Shown here: in pieces, positions 29,132-41,349 of the stretch
How positions within the stretch are numbered: the first letter of the stretch is position 1
How the letters are laid out: each line of letters begins with the position of its first letter
DNA from: an uncultured bacterium
GTDB taxonomy: Bacteria; Desulfobacterota; Binatia; HRBIN30; CADEER01
Direction: 5' to 3'
DNA length: 62,187 nucleotides
Assembly (NCBI GenBank): GCA_902826395.1
Contig: CADEER010000014.1
Coordinates: 7,554-69,740 of the forward strand
The notes under the pieces: model-generated
What the model was told of the DNA's origin: nothing
The model's database searches: none
Seen by the model: the letters and a program-made list of their open reading frames with translations, nothing else
Made by a program: the position numbers and the translations under genes

Positions 29132-30124
29132 ATGGAATATCCGGACAAGCGGCGTCTAAACCCGACCAGCAAGCGCGCGCAGAAGCTGTTGGCCGACTGC
29201 GTCGAGGCTGCCGGCGAGCTGCTCAATCACGAGGCCACCGTCGGTGATCTGAAGATCATACGAGCCGTCCTGCGCGAGATGTCGACCGGTTTTCGCATGT
29301 TCGCGCCGTATTTCGATCGGCGAAAGATCACGGTGTTCGGATCGGCGCGGACTCCGCTCGACGATCCCGACTACCAGTGTGCCGTCGAGTTCGGCCGGCG
29401 CATGGCCGAGGCGGGATTCATGGTGATCAGCGGCGGCGGTCCCGGCATCATGCAGGCCTGCCTCGAGGGCGCTCAGCGCGAAAACGCCTTTGGCGTGGGC
29501 ATTCTTCTACCTTTCGAACAGTCGGTAAACGCCGTCATAGACGGCGATCTGAAGGTCGCACTGTTCAAGTATTTCTTCACCCGCAAGCTCTTCTTCCTCA
29601 AGGAAGCCGAAGCCGTGGCGCTGTTTCCCGGCGGCTACGGCACACAGGACGAGGCGTTCGAGACTCTGACGCTCGTACAGACCGGCAAAGCACCACCGAT
29701 GCCGATCGTCTGCCTCGAAGCAAAGGGCGGTAGCTACTGGCCGGAGTGGAAGCGCTTCGCCGAGACCGAGCTACTCGACCGCGGTCTGATCAGCGAGCAG
29801 GATCTGTCGCTCTACAAGATCACAGACGACGTGGAGGTCGCCGTGCGCGAGGTCACGGGATTCTACCGCGTCTACAATTCTTCGCGCTGGGTGCGCGATC
29901 TGCTCGTCCTGCGTCTCAACCGAACGTTGGCGGACTCACAGATCGCCGAGCTCAATGAGCAGTTCGCCGACATCGTGACGAACGGCGTGTTCGAGCAGCG
30001 AGGCCCATTCCCGATCGAGCGCGACGATCCGCACGTCTGGCACCTTCCCCGACTCGCCTTCGCCTTCGATCGGCACCAGTTCGGCCGCCTCCGACAGCTC
30101 ATCGATCGGATCAATCAGCTCTGA
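29132..30124 (+). CDS. LOG family (TIGR00730-like) Rossmann-fold protein
   Basis: A 330-residue protein. It shows the LOG motifs SGGGPGIMQACLEGAQ and PGGYGTQDEAFE, with conserved Arg/Glu residues for nucleotide 5'-monophosphate binding. Classic LOG enzymes release cytokinin-type bases from nucleotides; others cleave AMP or IMP. The C-terminal extension of about 80 residues beyond the core is seen in a larger LOG subgroup. It overlaps the convergent HxlR gene by 10 nt. Confidence 0.85.
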   Translation: MEYPDKRRLNPTSKRAQKLLADCVEAAGELLNHEATVGDLKIIRAVLREMSTGFRMFAPYFDRRKITVFGSARTPLDDPDYQCAVEFGRRMAEAGFMVISGGGPGIMQACLEGAQRENAFGVGILLPFEQSVNAVIDGDLKVALFKYFFTRKLFFLKEAEAVALFPGGYGTQDEAFETLTLVQTGKAPPMPIVCLEAKGGSYWPEWKRFAETELLDRGLISEQDLSLYKITDDVEVAVREVTGFYRVYNSSRWVRDLLVLRLNRTLADSQIAELNEQFADIVTNGVFEQRGPFPIERDDPHVWHLPRLAFAFDRHQFGRLRQLIDRINQL

Positions 30125-30585
30125 TCGCCGTCGCGGCTTGCAACACCGCGCCGACGCACGCCGACGCGGCGTGGATCTAGCACCTCGCCACAGTGGTCGC
30201 AGGTGAGCCGCGGCACCGTCGGGTGCCCGCAGTCGGTGTGCAGGATCTGCAGCGGTGGACCCTTTTCATCCGCCATCCACCGATCGCCCCAGGCGAGTAG
30301 AGAGGTCAGCACCGGGTACAAGGCGAGGCCCTTTTCGGTGAGTCGATACTCGTAGCGGGGCGGTCTTTCCTCGTAGCGGCGCCGCTCGAGAATTCCCTCA
30401 TCGACGAGCTTGCGAAGGCGCCCCGCCACGATGTTGCGCGATGCGCCTACGTTGCGCTGAAAGTCGTCGAATCGGCGGGTGCGCAGGAACGCTTCGCGGA
30501 TGATCAACATCATCCACCTGTCACCCACGACGGAAAGGGCTCGAGCAACCGAGCACTCCTGTCGTCCGACATCGGTCCACTTCAC
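30115..30585 (-). CDS. HxlR-family transcriptional regulator
   Basis: A 156-residue winged-helix protein. The N-terminal ECSVARALSVVGDRWMMLII matches the HxlR signature, with the family Cys at residue 11; the wing segment is RRRYEERPPRYEYRLTEKGL. After the core, a C-terminal extension contains HTDCGHPTVPRLTCDHCGE, a likely zinc-binding knuckle. It is 13 nt downstream of the molybdopterin oxidoreductase gene and may belong to the same operon and regulate it. Confidence 0.88.
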   Translation of the reverse strand: MKWTDVGRQECSVARALSVVGDRWMMLIIREAFLRTRRFDDFQRNVGASRNIVAGRLRKLVDEGILERRRYEERPPRYEYRLTEKGLALYPVLTSLLAWGDRWMADEKGPPLQILHTDCGHPTVPRLTCDHCGEVLDPRRVGVRRRGVASRDGDQS

Positions 30586-30598
30586 GAGAGTGCCTCCC

Positions 30599-32959
30599 TC
30601 AGGCGGCGCAGACGCGCACGCGCACCAACCGGTGGTGTGGACAGCCCGTGAACCGATCGCGGTCGGCGGTATCGGTGATCTCGTTGCAGTTGGCGCCGAT
30701 CACCTGCGGCTCCTCTGCCCGGCTCTCCGAATACTGCATCCCGAAGCCATTCGGCATCCAGACATAACCCGGCACTTTCAAATTTCGGTCGACCGCCACC
30801 GGCAACTCGATCGCGCCACGGCGTGTCTCGACGCGAGCGAGCTGACCGCTCGTCAGTCCGAGCGCGCTGGCGTCCTCGGCGCTCACGTGTAGCTCGCACG
30901 CGGCGCCGGTACCTTTCCGCCACGACGGATCGCGTTGAATGGTGTTCGCCGTCCAACGAGTGCGCAAACCGCTGCCGAGGATGAACGGAAAGTCCGGATC
31001 CGAACTTCCCTCGTCCGCAATCGCCTTGTGCAGCTCGGGCTCGATCTCGGGAGGCAGCAAGCGGACCTTCTTGTCGCCAAACCCTATGTGGCTCTCGAGA
31101 TTGTTCTCTTCCTCGAGGCGCGCCACCTCCACCCCCTCCGGATGAGCCAGGATGCGTCGAAAGATCTCTTCCGCCAACTCGCTTGGCGTCTTGGCTTGCC
31201 ACGCGTCGCCGAGCACGCGCAGGACGGCATCGCGCCGGCCCATTGCGTTCGCCTGGCACTGAGCCCAAACCGCAACCAGACTCGGCGCCGCGAAGTGATG
31301 GCCAATACCGCGGTACCCCCAGAACAGGAGATGCGCCTGCGCATCGAAACCAGCCGCTTCGAGGTCGCCCATTTTGCCGAGAATCGCCCCGAGGAGCGCC
31401 AGCCGCGCTTCGGCGGTCTCAGGGCGTCCGATCTCGGCCAGCTCGGCAGGCAGAGGCGCGATGACACCCATCGCCTCGCCGAGACGGGTGTAGATCTCGG
31501 GCTCCGGCAGCGCCTCCTCCGGTGCCGGCAGCACTGGCGGGCGCAACTGCGCGTCGATCTGCGGATGGCGCTTTGGAAACAGCGCGATCTCCCATTTCTC
31601 GTAACCGACCGGCGTCGGAAGAACGTAGTCGGCGAGGCGGGCCGTTTCGCTGAACGCCGGTTCGATCACTACCAGCAAGTCGAGCGCATCGAACGCCGCT
31701 CGCCAGGCGTTGGTATCGGAGTACGACAGCATCGGGTTGGCGCCTTCGACGATCACCGCCCGAATCCGCTCCGGGTGATCATTGAGCACCTCTTCGGGCA
31801 ACAAGGTCGGCGAGAACATCGGAATCGGACCGAGGGCGCGAATCCCGGCGATTCCCGAAACCAGGGCGCGCTCCGGCGGCTCTGCGGTGGGCGGCGGAGG
31901 TGGGAAGAAGCTCTCGACGAACACGTCGCCGCCGCGGCGGCCGAGGTTGTCGGTGAGCGCGAGATTCAGCCTGATCAAGTAGGAAATCAGTGTCGAATAC
32001 GGAGTCTGCTCGACGCCGAGGTCGTACATGATCGCACCGCTGGGAGCGGTCGCCAGTGCGCGTGCTTCCTCCATGATCCGTGCGACTTCCAATCCGCTGC
32101 GGCGCGCCATCTCTTCGACGTCGACCCGGCCCAGGATGTCGCGGAGCTGGTCGTATCCGGTCGTGCTCGAAGCGATGAACGCGGCGTCGTAGAGCTCGTT
32201 CTGCACGATCGCCGCCGCCATTCCGATCAGCAGGAACACATCCCCGCCCGGGCGCACCCGCAGGTGACGGTCGGCACCACGCGTCGTCTCCGTGTCGCGC
32301 GGGTCGACAACGACGACCGTGCAGTCGGCATTCTTGCCGAGCGCTTTGAAGGTCTCCGTCGGGTTGTGGCCGCGGTTCGAGATGCGGGGATTGGTGCCCA
32401 TCACCAGAACGTAGCTGGCATGGTCGAGATCCGGGTGTAGCGACACCGACGGCGGGCAGTCGAGCATCCACTGGTCGACCAGATGGTGCTGCGTCTTCTC
32501 CTGGGCATACGCGTTGAAGAGGCGGCGCGTACCCACGGCGCGCATGAACGACGTCGCATAGCCCGCATCCATGTGGTTCGCCTGGCCGCCCACTCCCACG
32601 ACCGCGATCGATCGCCCACCGTGTTCCTGGCGCAACTGCTCGAGCCGAGCCGCGATCTCCGAGATGGCAACCTCCCACGAGATCTCTTCGAAGGTGCCGT
32701 CCGAACGGCGCCGCAAAGGGTGGTGCAGTCGTTGCGCGTGATGGGCGTATCGATCGCAGGTGACGGCCTTGTTGCACATATACCCGCGGCTGATCGGGTT
32801 CGAATCGTCGGCCCGGATCGCCGCGATGCGCCCATCTTCGACGTCGACGCGGATCCCGCAGTTGTGGCTGCAAAGCACGCATACGGTGGCCAGATCTCGG
32901 CCGTTCAGCGGAATCGGCTCGCGTGAGACCGAAGCGTGTACCTGACGGGCGGTTTCCAT
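30599..32959 (-). CDS. Molybdopterin-dependent oxidoreductase of the formate dehydrogenase/DMSO reductase family
   Basis: A 786-residue protein. Residues 25-65 bind a 4Fe-4S cluster (CVLCSHNC, then GYMCNKA). The bis-molybdopterin domains follow, with VLVMGTNPRISNRGHNPTET and VVVVDPRDTETTRGADRHL, and a C-terminal cofactor-binding domain (GLTSGQLARVETRRGAIELP). At the position where formate dehydrogenases carry Cys or Sec, the local sequence is AYAQEKTQHH, with neither. The enzyme is soluble; there is no Tat signal. It has a strong AGGAGG site. The aldo/keto reductase gene lies 82 bp upstream in the same direction. The substrate is unknown. Confidence 0.82.
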   Translation of the reverse strand: METARQVHASVSREPIPLNGRDLATVCVLCSHNCGIRVDVEDGRIAAIRADDSNPISRGYMCNKAVTCDRYAHHAQRLHHPLRRRSDGTFEEISWEVAISEIAARLEQLRQEHGGRSIAVVGVGGQANHMDAGYATSFMRAVGTRRLFNAYAQEKTQHHLVDQWMLDCPPSVSLHPDLDHASYVLVMGTNPRISNRGHNPTETFKALGKNADCTVVVVDPRDTETTRGADRHLRVRPGGDVFLLIGMAAAIVQNELYDAAFIASSTTGYDQLRDILGRVDVEEMARRSGLEVARIMEEARALATAPSGAIMYDLGVEQTPYSTLISYLIRLNLALTDNLGRRGGDVFVESFFPPPPPTAEPPERALVSGIAGIRALGPIPMFSPTLLPEEVLNDHPERIRAVIVEGANPMLSYSDTNAWRAAFDALDLLVVIEPAFSETARLADYVLPTPVGYEKWEIALFPKRHPQIDAQLRPPVLPAPEEALPEPEIYTRLGEAMGVIAPLPAELAEIGRPETAEARLALLGAILGKMGDLEAAGFDAQAHLLFWGYRGIGHHFAAPSLVAVWAQCQANAMGRRDAVLRVLGDAWQAKTPSELAEEIFRRILAHPEGVEVARLEEENNLESHIGFGDKKVRLLPPEIEPELHKAIADEGSSDPDFPFILGSGLRTRWTANTIQRDPSWRKGTGAACELHVSAEDASALGLTSGQLARVETRRGAIELPVAVDRNLKVPGYVWMPNGFGMQYSESRAEEPQVIGANCNEITDTADRDRFTGCPHHRLVRVRVCAA

Positions 32960-33041
32960 TGATGTTCCCTCCTAGTCAGTTTCGAAATGAGACTTAGTGG
33001 GCGAGCCAAGGGCTCGTCAACCCACGAGGGCTGCTTCCCCC

Positions 33042-34604
33042 TCAAGCCGTGAGGCGAAGGGTCCGGTGGGAGTCGAGCATCTTTTCCCGGATCGGCACGC
33101 CGATCGGGCACTGGTTGGTGCACGGCGCCGGGCAGGTGATGCACTGGCTGGCGTTGGCCGAGGGATCGAGCTTGGCGTAGAGCCGCATCCCTTCCTTCTC
33201 CTGGCCGTAGTCCCGGAAATACATGCGGTAGCGAAGGATATCGTTGATCGCCAGATCCTGCGGGCACGAATCCAGGCACACGCCACAGTGCGGTTGGCAG
33301 TAGTCGCCGCGCGTCAGCTCGTCGTAGCGTTGGAGCAACGCGATGTCGGCGTCGCGAACCGGTTGTCCAGACGCGTAGAGATACTCATCGACACAGCCGA
33401 GCTTCGAGAACGACACCACAAGGCAAGAGACGGATGGATTGGAGAGCACCCAGCGAAAGGCCGCCTGCGAGTACGCATCCCGCTCGGCGCGGAAGTCGGC
33501 GAGATTGGTGTGCTTGGCGCCTTTCAAGGTCTTCATCGCCACGACGGCTACGTCGGCTGCCTTCGCCTTGTCGAGGATGTGTTGGAAGTTCGGATACATC
33601 CCGAAGTGGTACGCCAGCATCATCACGTCGAAGCGACCGGAGTCGATCGCCGCGTTGGCGACTTCCTCCAAGTTGGGCGTGTGGGTGCTGACACCGAGAA
33701 AGCGCGCTTTGCCCTGTTCCTTCAGACGATCGAACGCCTCGTGGATATTGGGCGCCATCAACCGATCCAAGCGATCGCACGAATGGATGTGAACCAGGTC
33801 GACGTAGTCCGTGTTGAGCCGCTGCAGACTGCCTTCGACTGCCTTGATCACTTCCCCGACAGGAGTGTCGTTGTGCAGGTGACCATCCGCGACGCAAAAC
33901 TTCGTGGCCAAGAATAAATCCTGGCGCGGGACATCCTTGATGGCGATACCGAGCTCGTTCTCCGAGCCATGCTCAGAATAGTCCGGGGAAGTATCGAAGT
34001 AGTTGACGCCGCGCTCGATCGCCAACTTCGCCACTTCGCGACCCTGGAAGTTGCCGGTGCCGACGGCGATGTCCGAGACCATCGCGTCGGTTCGTCCTAG
34101 GCGCCGCCGAGTGGCTATGCGAGAGCCTTTCCACTCGGGGAGAATCGCCGGAGCGGTGGCCTCGACTTCGGCGTTGAAGAACTGGTCCACCGTGTCCAGC
34201 CAACCGCGATTGCGCAGTACAACGACTCCCATGCCGCTGCCGAGCGCCGCTGCCGTGGCGCCGCCGGCACCAATAGCGCGCAGGACCTTCCGCCGCTCGG
34301 CCGGCTCCGAACCTTTCCCGATGGTTCTCATCCAGATCGGGAAGTCGCGCCAACAGCTCTCGCAAACCATCCGGCGGCTGCGCCAGATCAGTGCCAGTGC
34401 GGCCGCGACCAGCACCGCCGCGGGCAGGATCGCCTTCCACAACGGCAACGCATCCCGCCGCATTCCTTCGACGAGGTCGTGCAAGAGTTGCCCGCCGAGG
34501 GTGTAAGCCAGGAACAATCCCAACGCGAAGATCGCAAGTGGGATCAGAAAATGCAGACCGACAGTTCGCTCACGCCGTTCCTGTCCGCAGGATGTACACG
34601 CCAT
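33042..34604 (-). CDS. Membrane-anchored aldo/keto reductase with C-terminal iron-sulfur domain
   Basis: A 520-residue fusion. Residues 1-90 form a small module with CTSC, two transmembrane helices and CESC, suggesting a zinc ribbon split by membrane segments. An internal Tat-like stretch (AERRKVLRAIGAGGATAAAL) follows. The aldo/keto reductase barrel runs from about 165 to 435, with the tetrad Asp/Tyr in FDTSPDYSEHGSE, Lys in FLATKFC and His in DLVHIHSCD. The C terminus has two Cys clusters (CQPHCGVCLDSCPQDL and CITCPAPCTNQCPIG) for Fe-S centres. The start at 34604 has AGGAGG. Confidence 0.82.
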   Translation of the reverse strand: MACTSCGQERRERTVGLHFLIPLAIFALGLFLAYTLGGQLLHDLVEGMRRDALPLWKAILPAAVLVAAALALIWRSRRMVCESCWRDFPIWMRTIGKGSEPAERRKVLRAIGAGGATAAALGSGMGVVVLRNRGWLDTVDQFFNAEVEATAPAILPEWKGSRIATRRRLGRTDAMVSDIAVGTGNFQGREVAKLAIERGVNYFDTSPDYSEHGSENELGIAIKDVPRQDLFLATKFCVADGHLHNDTPVGEVIKAVEGSLQRLNTDYVDLVHIHSCDRLDRLMAPNIHEAFDRLKEQGKARFLGVSTHTPNLEEVANAAIDSGRFDVMMLAYHFGMYPNFQHILDKAKAADVAVVAMKTLKGAKHTNLADFRAERDAYSQAAFRWVLSNPSVSCLVVSFSKLGCVDEYLYASGQPVRDADIALLQRYDELTRGDYCQPHCGVCLDSCPQDLAINDILRYRMYFRDYGQEKEGMRLYAKLDPSANASQCITCPAPCTNQCPIGVPIREKMLDSHRTLRLTA

Positions 34605-34712
34605 CGTACCCGGCCTCCTTCGACCAATGCCGGAGCGTACAGCGGAGCGGAGAGCTAAGTCCACTCGCACCGCCCCGGCTCGCGGCGCGCTCAGCGATAC
34701 GAGTTCGACGGC

Positions 34713-37229
34713 CTACGATTCGCCGTCGGGCGAACTTTCCTCGGGATCGGGCGCGTCGCCATCCGCGCCGTCTCCTCCTTCGCCCGCCGGAGCCATCGAG
34801 TCTTCGGCCAGCAGCGCAACTCCCACGACCTTCTCGCCCTCGGCGACATCGATCAGGCGCACGCCCTGGGTCGCGCGGCCGATGATCGAGATATCCCTCA
34901 CCGGCGTCCGGATTACTTTGCCGCCATCGGTGATCAACATGATGTGGTCGTCTTCGCCCACCATCCGCACTCCGACCACCGGCCCGACGCGATCGGCAAC
35001 CCGCAAGGTCAGGATTCCCTTGCCGCCACGCCCGGTCACTCGGTACTCGGACATCTCGGTGCGCTTGCCATAGCCGCGCTCGGCGACGGTCAGGAGAGTC
35101 GACGCGAGATCGACGACGTCGACCGCTACGACCTCGTCGTCGCCGTCGAGTTGAATGCCGCGGACTCCGGCGGCGGCGCGACCCATCGGGCGCACCTCCT
35201 GCTCGCGGAAACGGATCGCCTGACCTTGTCGCGTCGACAAGATCACTTCCTGGCCGCCGTCGGTCAGCCGCACCCCGATCACCGAATCTCCTTCGTTGAT
35301 CTTGATCGCGATGATCCCCGACGGACGCGGCTTCGAGTATTCCTGCAACGGCGTCTTTTTCACCGTTCCCAGCTTGGTCGCGAACAGGACGTTCTTGCCC
35401 TCTTCGAAGTTCCGCACGGCGAGATACGCCGAGACTCTCTCGTTCTGCCCGAGCGACAGCAGGTTGACGATCGCCTTGCCCCGCGCCGCTCGGCCGACCT
35501 TCGGGAGCTCGTGCACCTTCTTCCAGAACAATCGCCCCTCGGTCGTGAAGAACAAGAGGTGGGCGTGCGTCGACGCGACGAACACCTGCTCGATGAAGTC
35601 CTCTTCCTTGGTCGAGGCGCCGATCTTGCCTCTCCCGCCGCGCCGTTGCGCGCGGTACTCGCTCACCGGATTCCGCTTGATGTAACCCTCGTGCGAAACG
35701 GTGACGACCATGTCTTCTTCGGCGATCAAGTCCTCGGCGCAGATCTCCGACGAGTGATCCAGGATCTCCGTTCGGCGTTCGTCACCGAAGAGATTCTTCG
35801 CCTCTTGCAGTTCGTCGACGATGATCTTGGCGACCTCCGCTTCGTCGGCGAGGATCTGCTTGAAGCGATCGATCAGTTTGCCGACCTCGGTGTGCTCTTC
35901 GATGATCTTGTCGCGTTCGAGATTGGTGAGGCGCTGCAGGCGCATGTCGAGGATCGCCTGCGACTGTCGCTCCGACAGTCCGAAGGTTGCCATGAGGCCG
36001 TCGCGTGCGGCGCCCGGATCGGCGGCCGCCCGAATCAGGGCGATCACCCGATCCAGCGAGTCGAGTGCGATCTTCAAACCTTCCAGGATGTGCAACCGCT
36101 CTTCGGCTTTGCGCAGATCGAAGCGCGTGCGGCGCGTCACGACCTCTTTGCGATGGGCGATGAAGACGCGCAGAGCCTCTTTGAGGTCGAGAAGCTTGGG
36201 GCGTCCCTCGACGATGGCGAGCAGGTTCACGCCGAACGACTCCTGCAGCGCGGTCTGCTTGTAGAGACTATTGAGCACCACTTCTGGAACCGCATCGCGC
36301 CGCAACTCGATGACGACGCGCATCCCCTGTCGATCCGATTCGTCGCGCAGGTCTGTGATGCCTTCGACCTTCTTCTCGTTCACCAACTCGGCGATGCGCT
36401 CGATCAACCTCGCTTTGTTGACCTGGTACGGGAGCTCGTGGACGATGATCCGGCTCTTGCCGCTCTTCTCGTCCTCCTCGATCTCCGTCCTTGCACGCAT
36501 CTGCAGAACGCCGCGTCCGGTCAGATACGCTTCGCGGATCGCCGCCCGCCCGTGAATGAACCCCGCCGTCGGGAAGTCCGGCCCGGGGATATACTCCATC
36601 AACTCGTGGATACTCAGGCTCGGGTTCTCGATCAGAGCGATCAGCCCGTCGACGACTTCGCCGAGATTGTGCGGTGGGATATTGGTCGCCATGCCCACCG
36701 CGATCCCGGATGAGCCGTTGATCAACAGATTGGGCACGCGAGACGGTAGCACCACCGGCTCTTCGATGGTGTCGTCGTAGTTGGGAGCGAAGTCTACGGT
36801 CTCGCGATCGATATCGGCGAGCAGTTCGCTGGCGATGCGCGCCATGCGCACCTCGGTGTACCGCATCGCCGCCGCCGAGTCGCCGTCGATCGATCCGAAG
36901 TTCCCCTGGCCGTCGACGAGCGGGTAACGCAGAGAGAAGTCCTGCGCCATGCGAACGATGGTGTCGTAAACCGCGGTGTCGCCATGCGGATGATACTTAC
37001 CGATGACGTCGCCGACGATGCGTGCCGACTTCTTGTACGCGCGGTTCCAATCGTTGCCCAGGTCGTGCATCGCGAACAGGGCCCGCCGGTGCACCGGCTT
37101 CAGGCCGTCGCGCGCATCGGGCAAGGCGCGCCCGATGATGACCGACATCGCGTAGTCCATGTAGGACTGACGCATCTCGTCTTCGATCGATACCGGAATC
37201 CGGTCGCTCGGTTTGGTTTCTTCCGCCAC
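34713..37229 (-). CDS. gyrA: DNA gyrase subunit A
   Basis: An 838-residue type II topoisomerase subunit. The catalytic Tyr is Y124 (AMRYTEVRM). The quinolone-resistance region reads [14 protein letters not shown], with Thr85 and Asp89 at the positions of E. coli Ser83 and Asp87; Thr is a common natural variant. The C-terminal beta-pinwheel DNA-wrapping domain has the GyrA-box-like segment [12 protein letters not shown]. It cuts and rejoins DNA to introduce negative supercoils. Its start is 89 nt after the gyrB stop. Confidence 0.98.
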   Translation of the reverse strand: MAEETKPSDRIPVSIEDEMRQSYMDYAMSVIIGRALPDARDGLKPVHRRALFAMHDLGNDWNRAYKKSARIVGDVIGKYHPHGDTAVYDTIVRMAQDFSLRYPLVDGQGNFGSIDGDSAAAMRYTEVRMARIASELLADIDRETVDFAPNYDDTIEEPVVLPSRVPNLLINGSSGIAVGMATNIPPHNLGEVVDGLIALIENPSLSIHELMEYIPGPDFPTAGFIHGRAAIREAYLTGRGVLQMRARTEIEEDEKSGKSRIIVHELPYQVNKARLIERIAELVNEKKVEGITDLRDESDRQGMRVVIELRRDAVPEVVLNSLYKQTALQESFGVNLLAIVEGRPKLLDLKEALRVFIAHRKEVVTRRTRFDLRKAEERLHILEGLKIALDSLDRVIALIRAAADPGAARDGLMATFGLSERQSQAILDMRLQRLTNLERDKIIEEHTEVGKLIDRFKQILADEAEVAKIIVDELQEAKNLFGDERRTEILDHSSEICAEDLIAEEDMVVTVSHEGYIKRNPVSEYRAQRRGGRGKIGASTKEEDFIEQVFVASTHAHLLFFTTEGRLFWKKVHELPKVGRAARGKAIVNLLSLGQNERVSAYLAVRNFEEGKNVLFATKLGTVKKTPLQEYSKPRPSGIIAIKINEGDSVIGVRLTDGGQEVILSTRQGQAIRFREQEVRPMGRAAAGVRGIQLDGDDEVVAVDVVDLASTLLTVAERGYGKRTEMSEYRVTGRGGKGILTLRVADRVGPVVGVRMVGEDDHIMLITDGGKVIRTPVRDISIIGRATQGVRLIDVAEGEKVVGVALLAEDSMAPAGEGGDGADGDAPDPEESSPDGES

Positions 37230-37318
37230 CTGCTACCCCTTGGCCGTACCTGGCCGCCGCGCTTGCCGCGTTCGCGGCACTCGAGCCGAGCTCAACCCGG
37301 TCTCCCTCCGACAGCGGA

Positions 37319-39829
<2,511 letters not shown>

Positions 39830-39964
39830 CTAAACCATTATTAAGCTTTTGAAAAGTAACGGATTTTTCACGGATCAAACGCTGGTTCTACGGCTCGCGA
39901 AAGAGGGCTCTACGGCACGCTTCGGAGGGCAATGCTCGGGCGCTGGAAGAAGCTCCGAAAAGGG

Positions 39965-39990
39965 AAAAAAGCCCGTACCCCGATACGGCT
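39965..39990 (-). terminator. Terminator after dnaN
   Basis: Read on the minus strand, a hairpin with stem AGCCGTA / TACGGGCT (one bulged G) is followed by six T residues. It lies 6 nt after the dnaN stop. The rest of the 39749-39964 gap holds an AT-rich tract (39835-39870) that probably contains the gyrB promoter. No recF or other gene fits in this gap. Confidence 0.7.
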
Positions 39991-39995
39991 GTGGG

Positions 39996-41108
39996 TCAGA
40001 GCCGCATGGGCATGACGATGTAGCAGTAGTCGGCGTCGCCGGCGAGTCGCAAAACCCCGGGGCTGACCTCGTCGTTCAAGCCGATCTCGACCTCTGATTC
40101 GCCTGGTACCACCGACAGGAGGTCCATCAGGTAGCGCGCATTGAAGCCGACGTTCACGTCGCCACCACTGTAGTCGACTTCGACTTCCTCGCTTCCCTCA
40201 CCCACGTCCGGGTTGATCGTCGAGAGCAGCATCTTTCCCTTCTCGAGCTCGAGTTTGACGCCCTTCGTCCGCTCACTCGAGACGATCGAAACACGACGCA
40301 GGCCAGCGAGCATCGCGGCCGACTCGACCTTCGCAGTCTTGGGCGACTTCTTGGGAATCACCTGGTTGTAGTCGGGAAACTCACCTTCGATGAGGCGCAT
40401 CGACATCTCGACCGGCCCGCGGATCACATATGCAACCCCGTCGGCGAGGATCAAATCGATCTCGTCTCCGTCTGCTTCCAACACCTTGCGGATCTCGACG
40501 ACCGCCTTGCGCGGAACGATCACGCCTGCGCCGGCGACCGCGCCTTCCACCGCTCGACTGATGACGGCCAAGCGGTGACCATCTGTAGCGACGAGTCTCA
40601 GACGGCCTTCATCGGCGCCTTCGATCAGAATGCCGTTCAACGTGACGCGCGTCTCGTCGGTCGATATCGCGAACGATGTCAACTCGAGCATCTGAGAGAG
40701 CACATCGGCCGTGATCTTCACCGCCAGCTTCGCGCCATCGGGAGTAGCCTTGGGCACGTCCGGGAACTCTCGAGGATCGAGACCCACCAGGCGGAAGCGA
40801 CCCTTTCCCGCCTTGACCTCGATCCAGTTGTTCTCTTTGCCGCTGATGACGATGTCGCCGTCCGGAAGCTCTCGAACCACCTCGTACAACTTGCGCGCCC
40901 CCGCTGTGACGGTACCAGGACTCTTCACCTTCGCCGTGCAAGCCCGACGGACGGCAATCTCCTGATCGGTTGCGGAGATCGTCAGGGTATTGCCAGCAGC
41001 TTCGAGTAGAACGTTGTTGAGGATGGGAATCGTCGTGCGGCGGTCAACGATTCCTTGCGAGAGGTAGAGTCCCGCAAGAAGCTCACTTTTCGAGATGCTG
41101 AATTCCAT
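39996..41108 (-). CDS. dnaN: DNA polymerase III beta clamp
   Basis: A 370-residue sliding clamp. It starts MEFSISKSELLAGLYLSQGI and keeps the three-domain pattern, with SATDQEIAVRR near the first domain end, LVATDGHRLAVISR in the second, and the conserved C-terminal YCYIVMPMRL. It tethers the replicative polymerase to DNA. It follows dnaA after a 241-bp gap that carries origin elements. Confidence 0.98.
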   Translation of the reverse strand: MEFSISKSELLAGLYLSQGIVDRRTTIPILNNVLLEAAGNTLTISATDQEIAVRRACTAKVKSPGTVTAGARKLYEVVRELPDGDIVISGKENNWIEVKAGKGRFRLVGLDPREFPDVPKATPDGAKLAVKITADVLSQMLELTSFAISTDETRVTLNGILIEGADEGRLRLVATDGHRLAVISRAVEGAVAGAGVIVPRKAVVEIRKVLEADGDEIDLILADGVAYVIRGPVEMSMRLIEGEFPDYNQVIPKKSPKTAKVESAAMLAGLRRVSIVSSERTKGVKLELEKGKMLLSTINPDVGEGSEEVEVDYSGGDVNVGFNARYLMDLLSVVPGESEVEIGLNDEVSPGVLRLAGDADYCYIVMPMRL

Positions 41109-41349
41109 TTCCGGAGACCCTCAGTCTGGAGGCTTACTATTACTCTGAATTCAATGGCCTAAAAACAGTAGTAGTAGGGCCTGTGGATTTGGGGAATGCG
41201 TTGCCACAGATGGTCGAAATGCGTTTTCGAGTGGGGAGGAACGGGGTGATATTCTGTCATCGCGGCGTACCCAGATCGATGTTCACACACAACATGCACC
41301 GGTTCTCCGCAATCTTTCCGCAGTCTGTACACAGGGCCGGGACGAGACT
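41109..41349. other. Putative core of oriC in the dnaN-dnaA gap
   Basis: The minus strand has the DnaA box AAATCCACA (41190-41182), GC-rich GGCC (41181-41178), then CTA triplets with a final CTG (41177-41166). This is the order DnaA box, GC cluster, DnaA-trio of the basal unwinding system. An AT-rich stretch (41134-41165) follows where strand opening would occur. Further weak boxes lie at 41279-41287 (ATGTTCACA) and 41325-41333 (CTGTACACA). The dnaN promoter and the dnaA terminator must also lie in this gap. Confidence 0.7.
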
